Shown: in pieces, positions 21,301 through 31,528 of the stretch
Numbering within the stretch: position 1 is the first letter of the stretch
How the letters are laid out: the number at the start of each line of letters is the position of its first letter
Source of the DNA: Pocillopora verrucosa
Lineage: Eukaryota > Cnidaria > Anthozoa > Scleractinia > Pocilloporidae
DNA: 64,000 bases
Direction of reading: 5' to 3'
NCBI RefSeq assembly: GCF_036669915.1
Contig: NC_089312.1
Span: forward strand, 19,926,817-19,990,816
Program-made: the position numbers and the translations under genes
Notes under the pieces: generated by a model
Told to the model about the DNA's origin: nothing
Database searches by the model: none
Seen by the model: the letters and a program-made list of their open reading frames with translations, nothing else

Positions 21301-24300
21301 GAAGAAGAGAGGGAATTTGGCAAGAATGAACAATGTACACAAAATGTGTTAATGCTTACTTAATCCTTTACACCCTAATGTCATTATGTACATTCTCCAT
21401 ACTGTTCTTTATACATTTTCTAAGGTGCTGATAAGGAGATTTTATATACTGATCAAAAGCTTTTTTTGTTGGTAATCATTTCCTCCATTCTCATGACCTT
21501 AATGTGTGATTCAGGGCTGATATTGTAGGGAGAAATTAGGTGCTAATCACTCCTAGGTTTAAAGAGTTAAAAGCTGTCTTACTTTGTAATGTTTATTAGA
21601 CCCTTTCTTGGTACGAATTTTGATGATTAGTGCTTTGTGTTTAGTGCAACTTGTTGTCATGGTGAATTCCTTTTTTGTATAACTTAGAGGACGTGAGGAT
21701 GGAACTGTTATTGCAATGTCATTCATGTTTGTTCTCTCCAAGAAGGTTTTCATTGTTATGCTAACTTTTTGTCAAGTTAAGCAACACATTATTTGTTTAT
21801 TATGGCAGGTGTTGCTATCCATGTCGTCATCCAGACCCCAGGTCACAAAAGTTTGTTGACATTGAAAGTGACAACTGCTGCCGATGTAATTACTCAGCCT
21901 TAAAGAGGATAGCTAACATTCACAACAGTGATGTCATTTATGTCAGCTATCACAACAAAGTAAGTTTAATTTTACTAGTAACGTCTCCATTGTGTCCACA
22001 GGGCATCAGGGTTTTTAGAGAATTATTTGGCTACTACGCATCTTTCTTAGGTTAACTTTGGGTGATCTAGGCTAGTTTTTGTTTAGATGTGGAGAGTATT
22101 ATATGCCTTATATTCTTCATGCTACTTTATTTTCTAATGAATCCTCAATTCTCTGAACTCTATTTGTTCATAATTTATCCCTCTTACCTCCAAAAGTTGT
22201 CAGCACTGTAATTCTCCTTTCATATTTGATACACAATCCAACAGACAGCTTTGGGAAATTAAGAAATTGATCATTTCCTTGTTGGTGACATTGGCTGGAC
22301 TTCACTCAGCCTACAATGTATATAGAAATGTAAGGTTGTTTTTTGGGTCCGAGGGTTTTTTTCATAACAGGGAAATTTAGAATTATAAACTGAGTTGCTA
22401 ACGTAAATTGGCCACCGCAAAGAGTTTCAAAGCTGACGTTTCAAGCGCGAACCTTTAGTCAGAGCGAATTAAAGCGTTAGCCTTGTATCGCTCTAACGGA
22501 GGGCTAGCAGTCGAAACCGGTCAACTTTGAAACTCTTTACGGTGGCCAATTTACGTTATCAACTCAGTTGATAACACTGAATTACCCTGTTATACTCTCC
22601 CACCGTCGTAGCTCCACAGTTTCTTAAGAAACTTACCCCCTTTATTCATTTGTTTTTCCATATCTTGTTAAGAAGGGGTTAATATTTTCAAGATCCCTTT
22701 AATTAACTAAGATTGAGAGAGTATATTCATAGGAACGCATACATGTCTTCTCTGTAATTTTTCTCTTTTTCCAGCTCTTTGAAACACCTTTCTTTGTGAG
22801 TGTGGATCATGTTAAAAAAGCCATCGTAGTCACAATCAGGGGAACTTTGTCACTTCAGGTAAGAAAAGACTCTTTTTCTGTCGTATGTCAGTATTCAGAC
22901 ATAGTTTTTTGTCGTTAAAACTTACAAAATTTATTTGCACTCAATTTATTCAAATATATTATGTTCCAGGATATCCTTACAGATTTCTCCGTTGAGCCAG
23001 AAAAAATTCCCTTGGATGATGGAGATCCAACTTGGTTTGGACACAAGGTGTGCACACTTGAGTGTTCAATCCTTTCGAATGTAAATAATTCCATGTGCTA
23101 AGTTTTGTGAACTTGTATGCTCTTCTATCTTCATTTTTTCAGGGCATGATAAGAGCTGCCCTCTATCTCAAGAAAAAATTGGAGACTGGCTATTTAGCTC
23201 AAGCTTTTCATTCTGATCCGGTATGCAGTTTTAGTTGATTGTTTTATTAACATTATACTGAGGGATACAACGTAGGTGAAGACATCGTTCGAGTCGTAAT
23301 TAGCCCCCAGTGGCGGGGTGTATCTCGGCTCCCATGACGAGATGAGGTGTGAGTATCATACCTCCCCCTTTGATCACAGGCGTCCCAAGCTCATCTCTCG
23401 AGTAAAGCCTGGCCTTGAGATTAAGATTAATTCTCGGAAACGTTGTGTGACGCGGTGTGGGGTTACGCGAGGAACTGCTGAAAATTTGAACGCTTTATAC
23501 GAGGAATCGTATGTTGTATGGGAAACGAAATAAGGACGATTCCTTGACATGCATAACAGTGATGGCAAAGCAAACACAAAACGATAGAGGTCGCCAGAAA
23601 CTACAAAGGGCACACGAGGAGTGAGTAATTTTTATTAAACTTACTTTAAATGTAAGTTAAAATGTAAAATGTTCATATTTCGCAATATTTGGCGTTGTAA
23701 ATCGACTATATTTCGTTCCCCATACTATTCCTTATAACGGGTTCAAATTCTCAACAGTTCCTCGCGGAAACTAACACCGCGTCACACAACGCGTGACTCT
23801 TCCACGAATAAATAAATACCTGTCCGAAAAGTAATCTTCCGCTTTTCTCGAGACGTGAGCTTGGAACACCTGTTCTTAGATAAGATTCTATTCCGTCAGA
23901 GTTACCCCGCGGATTTCGTCAGGTTTCCTTGCAGAAACTTCGCCGGTACCTGTTTACTCTCCAGGGTGGAGAGAGGCATTATAATGTGAAATTATTTTGC
24001 CCCGGGACGCAAAGGAATGTCTGTCAGGGCTTGGCCCAAACTCCTTCACCTCAACCCACCGCGTCTCTCGCATACGATATGTCAACCTTATTGCGATGAT
24101 TCAGAGCGCAACTCCACTGAGTGTCGTAAAACAACAAAAGAATTAATCAAAACTATCAGTTTGAACTAATGAAAAGAGTATTTTTCATCGGGTGGTGAGA
24201 GCTTAACGTAAAAGCAAGAATCCGCTAGAAATAGATGACAAATTCCACAACTGTAAGCTCTTTAAAGGAATTCCTCAGAGGAATCATTGGAATCAACAAG

Positions 24301-27300
24301 AATGTCAACTCGTTAGCTAAAGTTTAAAGTTGCTTGGTTGAGCGGGTGGTGGGAGATTTCTTTGAAGAATATGAAGAATTAAAAAAACTGCAGAGTTTTC
24401 GGACAAAAATTACAATTTTTCTAGAGTTTGTTGTCTGTGGTAATGTTTTCTTTTTCTTTTTCTTTTTCTCTTGACTACAGGAGAGGCACACTGAATTGTA
24501 TCGCCTCATTGTGGTCGGTCACTCACTCGGTGCTGGGACAGCAGCTATTCTGGCCATGTTACTGCGACCGTCTTACCCGGATCTTTTTTGTTATGCCTTC
24601 TCACCACCCGGAGCCACCTTGAGGTGCTCACATGGTTTCATTTTACAAGTGCTTTATCCGCTCACCGTAAATGCTGTAATATTCCCTCGGGGCTTACTTT
24701 GTATGACCCTCAGACGGAGGCTGTCTTAGGAAGGATAGGAAGAGGAAAGGTCAAATTTTGAATTAATTTAAAAGCGAAAATGCGAGTCATTACTTTTCTA
24801 CAAAATTTTAATGATTATCGTAAGCAGAATGCATTTCCTTGGTTTAAAAGGCTATTGTGCCTTAGACTATTACAGGTTTTCAAGCAAACACATAATTTAC
24901 GCTGAAGCGCTACCTAGCCTGAATGAATGTCAATATCACGTCATAACCATTTGCTTAGTATCACTCAAGCATTGTTATTTACCCTGTTTTCTTATTTTAG
25001 GATTTTTTTTTACAGGGGGAGGGTTTAGGAGGGGCTGGGGCTTAAAGAGGAGAGGAGAATTTGAAGATCTAGACAGGCGGTGCCTGAAACAGAGGGGGCT
25101 GATTCGACAAGGGAGAGGTGCCTTATTAGGGTATCCGATCACGTCGCTCACGGACCAACTTGCCCGCGCCAACTCGCTCACGCATAAAATCATGGCATTC
25201 ACAACGTTCTTAGAACCCTTTCCATTTATCTTGTTTGTCCTAACTGTAAACTGGTTCTTCAGTGCACCGACAAGCTTGATCGATCGTAATTTATAAAAAT
25301 GTTATGGTTGCTGTTTCAGTCTACCGGCGGCAAAGTATGTCCGTGATTTTGTCATCTCAGTCGTCATTGGGAAAGATATGATTCCAAGGTAATTTACGCT
25401 ATTGATGTCTTCGTGAAGATCCTGTAGTTGATTGTGATACTGTGCTTTAGGATACCCTTGTGGTGGGATACTTCACGAGTTTATAAGTTTGGATGCATTT
25501 AGATTGAGCGGAGCGCAGCAAAACCAAAGCAATCCCGAATTAATTTCGACATTCAATGAAAAATTGCTCCTAAATGAAATGCCACGAAATCTAAGTTAAA
25601 AGTTTCTATCGAATTGGTCCTTAGCGCTTGATATTTGTACTTCAACGAGAATCGAGAGTTGACTATTGAGGATGACTGATCGAGTTTCAACTTAATATTG
25701 TATGGGGCTAAGTGGCCAGTACAAGTGGAGTGTCAGGTTACATTGCGTTTTGTGCTCTATGTTTATGCTTTACCACTCTAGTTGGGAAAGCTAGATGTAT
25801 TATTGCTAAATATGTATGAAAAATTAATCTACAAGTCGACACAGTAGCTGAGTGATTGAGAAGTCATGGGCGAGATGAGTTAAACATTATTTTACAGATT
25901 GAGTCTTTACACTATGGAGGATCTTCGGAACAAGATAATGGCCGTGATAAAATATTCCACCACTCCAAAGGTAAGGTAACTAGAAACGCCTAGTTCTTAT
26001 AAAAATGTCTAGTTTTTATTTCATTTTAGATGAAAATACAACTGGTGCGTTTTCATATAAACCTCTATGTCGTGTTATCCATTTAAAGAGGCTAATCCCC
26101 ATTTTGTTATAGGGTTAATTTGGTTATCGTTTATCTGCTTCTATTCGGCAGTCCTGTAAATATAAAAAAGCTGTTTTCTTTGGACACTTCTATCCAGGCG
26201 ACACCTTCTTTCACAGACACTATCTAAGTTTCTTACTGGTAGCAATGGCCTTAGCGGGCCTATAGCCTTCTTATCGGTTATCCTCATTGAAGAGGTAGTC
26301 ATTAAAGGAGTCTTTTCTTAGTTCCGAGGAAGTTCCCTTAGTAGAGGTACCCCCTGCAGGACCTGTAAAAAATCCATTTACGAAAGACGAGGCTAGAGTC
26401 CAAACTTCGTAGAAGATATGCACTACATTTGTTGAATGAACCACAACAGTTGGCTAAATAAAAACTCTTGAAGTTCTTAAAATTCCAAACAAAGGGTAGC
26501 TAATTCGTGCAACTTAACTCCGTGAAAACAAATAACAAAAATACTCGAAATAGTGACCACGTCAATTTTCCAATGTCCGGGTTATAGTTCTTTAACGATT
26601 GGCTAATTTGTGAAATTACACGCGCCGCGAGCAGATATAAAAAGAATACGAAGGGGGGAGGGGAAGACAGAAATTATCATTTTTCAAAAATGACATTACT
26701 CGACGATTTGCTGAATTAATTCCAAACAAGAGAGGATAAAAAAATAGGTCTTTTTCGCAGTAGTAAATATTTCTTTGTTGCAGTGGAAGATTTTACGTGG
26801 ATGCGTTTGCCGTTGTGCATTCGTGTGCTGTTATGGGTGCAGATGTGTCAACTGTGATGCTCAGCTACGAGACAGTGAGGCAGACTGGGAACACTTCCAG
26901 TTGCCTAACAACAAGAACTCTCAGACACCACCATTCTTTCCACCTGGGAGAGTAATTCACGTGGTCAAAACTGTGTCCGTTCCAGGGTAAGTTAAAGATG
27001 ATTTAATAATCAAACGCTAGTAGACTTTACCTACCGATTATTAATCTGACTATCTGTCTTACTGTCGATCTGACTGATTGTGTATCTGTCTGTTTGTCTA
27101 TCTGTCTGATTGTGTATCTGTCTGTTTGTCTATCTGTCTGATTGTCTATCTGTCTGTCTTCAACTTGCCCGCCTAACCGGCAGTAATTGTGATTTGTTAG
27201 TTTACCATTTATTTGTTTCTTGTTCACAGCCGATGCGGTCGGAAGGGGACCATATTCGAACCGGTTTGGGCTGACTTACAGGACTTCCAGACGATTCAAA

Positions 27301-30300
27301 TCTCAGGCCTTATGTGGGAGGACCACATGCCAGACTTTGTTCTAAAGGCGCTAAATCAGTGCCTTCCCTCCAAGGAACAGGAAGAGAGTGTTCTTTCAGC
27401 CCCAGATCCACCATTTCCTAACGTACTAGAGGTCCCTCCTACAGGATTTGTGGAGCCTAATCACTTTCATAAGCAAAATAATCACATTGCGTCAAGATCA
27501 CTTCGAGAAGGTACATGAACATTTATTATTGGTTTTAAAGGGTTAGGACACGGTATTTTAGCTCGGGGGGGGGGGAAGAGGGGAGGGGAGGGATGGGAGA
27601 GGAAGGGGGTTTTGCTTAATCAAAGATGGTGTTTGACTTTATATTCAGGTCAAAGCATGCATTTATTATAGAAATGATAGAATCTTCCAAAAGATCGTGA
27701 ACTGGTCTATCCTCAGAACACTTTATCAGAAGCTTGTAATACAAATCGTGTAGGCAGGCATGACAATATTCATGTTTCTGATTCCGACTTAATGTGATTT
27801 TTCGCGGACTATTTCGATTTCGTGAGTATTAACGTGGCAACCTAAATCAGTAATATATGAATTCAGCCAAGTCTAAAAGGAGAGCTTGCCATCATTTAGA
27901 GCAACTTCCGGAAACACGGATTCCTTTTCTTTTTTTACGTGGTGTAGATACCAGTAGTGAAACACGACCTTATTTGCAGTCATCTGTTTTCTACTCACTG
28001 CCCTTCTGTCCATTTTTTCCTTCAGCGAATGCGGTCTATGATACAGATGACGAAGTACTCGAGAGAGTTATTTCTACTGACTCGCTAGCGTTGGGTAAGA
28101 CCCTGTATGATTGTTATCACACTCTCTTAAGCCCCTTCCGGTAATTATGTTATTCGGTATTGTTCTGTAACTTTTATTCATTAATTGCTGTATTTGGTAA
28201 TCTTACCCTCTCCTCTGAACCTTCAAGTTTAAAGCCAGGGTGCTTTCCTTGTCCATTAAAGACACAACTCATGGGAAAGTGTCCAATGCCATTTTTCTCT
28301 TGTAAAGATCATGATCCCTTCCCATATTCCAATTCTATTCTTTGTAAAAATTAGTATTGGCTTACCTTTTACTTCCCGGATAACGAGCTATCTCGACGTA
28401 TAAACAGATAACATCTGATACTAATTCGCACTCTCTTCCCGTTCCTTTCTGCTTTTTCGTCTGACGTCTTATTCCCGCTGGGTCGTTTTATTGTAGTCAG
28501 CTGCCGTAACTTGTGGTTCATTTTATTTTCACTCTAATTTTCACCATGGCACCAGTCATCCTAACCTGATGCACTTATGTGGAACTGTAATTTCTATCGT
28601 AGTGAATTGATGGGTTGTTTGTTTAAAGTTCTTCGTCGTTGTTGTTATTGTTGTTTTTATTGCACTTCGGCTGTTGCTAGTACCCTTAGCAGTTTGCCTT
28701 TTTAGTGTATTTACTTCTCCGCCGGAGCAAGCTGAGATTTCTTGCGATAACACATTCAGATGTATTTATATGTTTTTTAATTTATGTTCTTGTTTGTTTG
28801 CTTTTTTATCTGTGCTTGTTTGTATTCTTTTGTTCGCTCTGCTCATTTGAGCCTTGATTTGCAAATCATTCAAAATAACGAACATTTTTTGTGAAACCTA
28901 TGGTGCAGGTAGATCAACAAATGACCTTAAAAAACACTGAAAAAAGTACACTTAACACAGCGCATCTTAGAGGACAGGAGCTTACTGACAGTTGTTTCAG
29001 TAACAACAAGAAACACTCACATAAATTGAGAGAAAGAAAGCTGTCAATTCTTGAAGTGAAAAATTAATCAACTAAATAATTTACCTCGGAATCGCGTACC
29101 AAACATGCATAATTCTAACCCATAGTAGCTAACGAGCTCAGTGTTTAACCCTCTTATCAGAATAAGTCGTCTCGTAAATCTTTCTTTTTATGTACATTTG
29201 CTGCATGAAATCCTTACGTCGAGTTTCCCGTCTTCCACTGAACGGTTCTGTTTTTTAACTTTTTTCTCTTTTTCTTCATAAACTCTGGTTTTTTTCGTTT
29301 CTTCTTTGACTAAACAACAGAAGTTGGACTTGACGTTCCTGCTGATATACAAAGCCTCGACAGCTTTGAAATCAGCGTAACTACAGTTTAGACAAGGTAA
29401 AGTTGAGCATGCTCCTACGCTCTCTGAAGTTATCAATCCCTGGAGTGTAAATTAATATTCCGCATGCCTAATTTATTTTCGGTTAACAGTGTAACTTGAT
29501 AAAACGTCAGTCATTACTAGCGTGATTTAAACGTTAAAATGTAGCACTATGAAGCCACGAGAGAATCGATTTTTTTTAATTTCGAATCGTATTCAGCGGG
29601 ACGTTCCCGTGTTGAATTAGCCACAAGAATAAAACCAAATACAGGCTAAAATTAAACACTGAAACTCTCTACAATAACATTAAACACAACTGTATTCTTT
29701 TCCATTTCCCTTAATTTGACACTGTTCATAATTTGTCCTCGACTCGTGGCTGTTATGAATTTTTGCAATCATTGATAGGCAATTTTTATTTTTTATTAAA
29801 GTTAGACACGTTGCTTTGCTTCTTGATTCAAAATCGTTTGTTGACAATTTTTGTTTTTTTTATCGTGAATTCAGTATGTGGTTTTCTTGTTTGTTTGTTT
29901 ATTTTTCGGCTGTGGAGGAAGCGACTGTGATCAGTGTTACACCCTTTAGCTCTTGTTTTATTTCATTTCTCACCGAGTGCACTCTTTGCTTTTCTGTGTT
30001 TCCTTCTCACTTTTCTTTGTTTTCGTTCTTGTTACTGTTAGAGGGAAGAGTTGGGAGTAGAAGAAGTTTTTTTCGCTGACTGCAAACTTCTTTTTGTTTT
30101 TTTTTAATCCTTAATTTTTGCGCAGTTTCAAATAACACTTAAAATCAAGCGCATAAGGGCAAGTTAAGAAAAAATTCTTTTTCAGCTACAAGGGATTTGT
30201 TCATGCTTGTTTCTATTTTCCTATCATTCGTCTCACAGTCATGCCACTAGAACTTGAACATCGTTATTATAGTTAAAAGTGAACCGTCAAGCCAGACCGC

Positions 30301-31528
30301 CTTACGTTTGGATCATTCGAAAATTATTTGTATCAACAATTCCTATTGTATGATGTCTCATTCGTCTCCGTTGTTTCTTATCGTAGCAAGTTCTGTCGGC
30401 CACCCTTTTCATCTACCTAAATCTATCAATTTTCGTTTTTCTCGTGTGAAAAAAAAAAGTGGTCATCACATATAAGACCTCATGTATTCCATCGATGGCT
30501 TATTAATTTTTTTTTTAATTTTCTTTTCATTTTTCCGTGCAATAGAACTGAATCACCCCTTATGGCGGGTAGCTGCGCTGTCTTCAGAGTCACGTAGAGC
30601 ACCGATTGCGCGCCCGGAAAGCGGCTTTGAGGATTCCGATTTAGAAGAAAGTGCACCATCTTCGCGGGTTTCCGCCACCTGGGCTAATTACATACTTCCT
30701 TCTGTCCAGCAAAGCACTGATAACGTTGTCATAGACATTCATCCGCGTCCTCGCGCGAACACAGACCTTTCTGAGTCACCAACCTCAGAAAGATTCACGA
30801 AACTTTATAACGATACAAGTAAGGCTACCTCTTCTGGTTCAATTTCGACAAATATTTCTTGTACGCCCCGATCAAACGGGGCTCCACCTCCTAAACCTCC
30901 ACGAACATTCGAGACAGAAAGGTCCGAGGGGAGGCAGAGTTTCAGATATAAACCGCCGCCGAAGCCGCCGCGAACTTACGAGTACGACTCTCAAATTCAA
31001 GCGAACTTTTCTTCATCTTTGTATTGGAATTTTCCTCGTCCACGAGCACAACGGTATCAGACTCAGTTTTCGTCTCCAGATCTGGACGGAAGTAATCTTT
31101 CCTCTGACTCGTTGGATGGAAAAGAATCTGGAGAAATACTTCCTCCTTATAGTCCACATCGTAAACAAAAACAGTTTACTTTTCGGATAATCAACGACCA
31201 TGTGAACGGTGACCTTGAACACAATAGAGAAAATTCCTCTTTCTCCAAACAAAGTTGTCATTTAAATGGCGATGCTATCCGGAGACCGAAGGCACGGTCG
31301 ATTGAGTCATCGGGCCCGGAGTCTCGGTTTTCGGTTTCGGATTCGGGTCTTCATATTTCACAAGAAGAGGAATTCTTACTAGGATCTGTTAAACCGCGCG
31401 GGGGAAGGCGAAAAAGAAAGCCGATTAAACAAGCCACTTCAGAGATACTCCAGCACTCATGCTCCACCGCAGAACAGCCTCTGACCACGCGAAGAACTGA
31501 TGCGAATTTTTTGGAGACCACTTTATAG
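12370..31528 (+). CDS. DAGLA: sn-1-specific diacylglycerol lipase, alpha-like (16 exons)
   Basis: Plasma-membrane serine hydrolase that cuts diacylglycerol to 2-arachidonoylglycerol. Exons: 12370-12464, 18775-19368, 19525-19669, 20456-20527, 21090-21214, 21809-21959, 22775-22858, 22970-23047, 23143-23220, 24481-24623, 25320-25388, 25898-25970, 26784-26986, 27230-27510, 28026-28094 and 30546-31528. All are in phase: 1080 residues, human alpha about 1042. The start [16 protein letters not shown] is the family N-terminus. Four membrane segments follow in about 18-160, then a Cys-rich linker and the lipase fold. The triad is predicted as Ser489 in GHSLGAG, Asp541 in IGKDMIPR and His669 in EDHMPDFV. 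The last exon is a long, Ser/Pro-rich tail with PKPPRTF (Homer-type PPxxF, 871-875) and a near copy, PPRTY (894-898). The core shares residues with both vertebrate paralogues; the tail is alpha-like. A cluster of eight Cys at 576-593 looks unusual. Confidence 0.95.
12465..18774 (+). other. DAGL intron 1 (6.3 kb)
   Basis: AT-rich, with a poly-A run at 14341-14354 and many short open frames that lack homology or codon structure. I see no exon, RNA gene or full transposon. Short CAAATTACAGATTT-type repeats occur near 18000-18100. A first intron of this size could carry enhancers, but nothing specific is visible. Confidence 0.7.
21361..21570 (+). repeat. MITE-like element in DAGL intron 5, family 2
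   Basis: Runs from TAATCCTTTACACCCTAAT to CTAGGTTTAAAGAGTTA, with imperfect terminal inverted repeats of about 16 bp. Internal TTCTCCATACTGTTCTTTATA and CTTAATGTGTGATTCAGGG match the oppositely oriented copy at 8015-8226. Confidence 0.82.
22388..22640 (+). repeat. Foldback element in DAGL intron 6 (TTACGGTGGCCAAT family)
   Basis: Two 50-bp arms, 22388-22437 and 22520-22569, are near-perfect reverse complements (AACTGAGTTG.TAACGTAAAT.. and its mirror). An 82-bp spacer separates them. A conserved tail with ACACTGAATTACCCTGTTATACTC and TTTCTTAAGAAACTTACCCCC follows to about 22640. The right arm and tail recur at 4045-4190. Confidence 0.88.
23372..23876. repeat. Long imperfect inverted repeat in DAGL intron 9
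   Basis: Arms of about 160 bp at 23372-23531 and 23710-23876 pair over several blocks. These are CTCGAG..ATGAGCTTGGGACGCCTGT (left arm reverse-complemented) with CTCGAGACGTGAGCTTGGAACACCTGT, and GTGTGACGCGGTGT..CGCGAGGAACTG with its mirror GTTCCTCGCGG..ACACCGCGTCACAC. The spacer is about 178 bp. The transcript could fold into a large hairpin. It looks like a foldback transposon. Confidence 0.8.
27046..27158 (+). repeat. TCTGTCTGT-type minisatellite in DAGL intron 13
   Basis: Two exact 32-bp units (27075-27106 and 27107-27138, each starting TGATTGTGTATCTGTCTG) are flanked by partial units built from TATCTGTC and TGATTGTC words. Confidence 0.92.
27565..27609 (+). repeat. G-rich tract in DAGL intron 14, quadruplex-prone
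   Basis: A run of eleven guanines is followed by AAGAGGGGAGGGGAGGG and further G runs on the sense strand, starting 55 bases after the exon 14 donor. At least four G3+ runs lie within 30 bases, so a quadruplex could form in the pre-mRNA. Confidence 0.75.
28095..30545 (+). other. DAGL intron 15 (2.4 kb)
   Basis: T-rich, ending in a long pyrimidine tract before the exon 16 acceptor CCGTGCAATAG. Open frames here have no recognisable family. I see no further exon, although a lineage-specific alternative exon cannot be excluded. Confidence 0.65.

Noticed and set aside
24811-25296. 161-residue open frame between DAGL exons 10 and 11
   Set aside because: No homology, low-complexity Gly/Arg composition, and it lies wholly inside an intron whose flanking exons join in phase.
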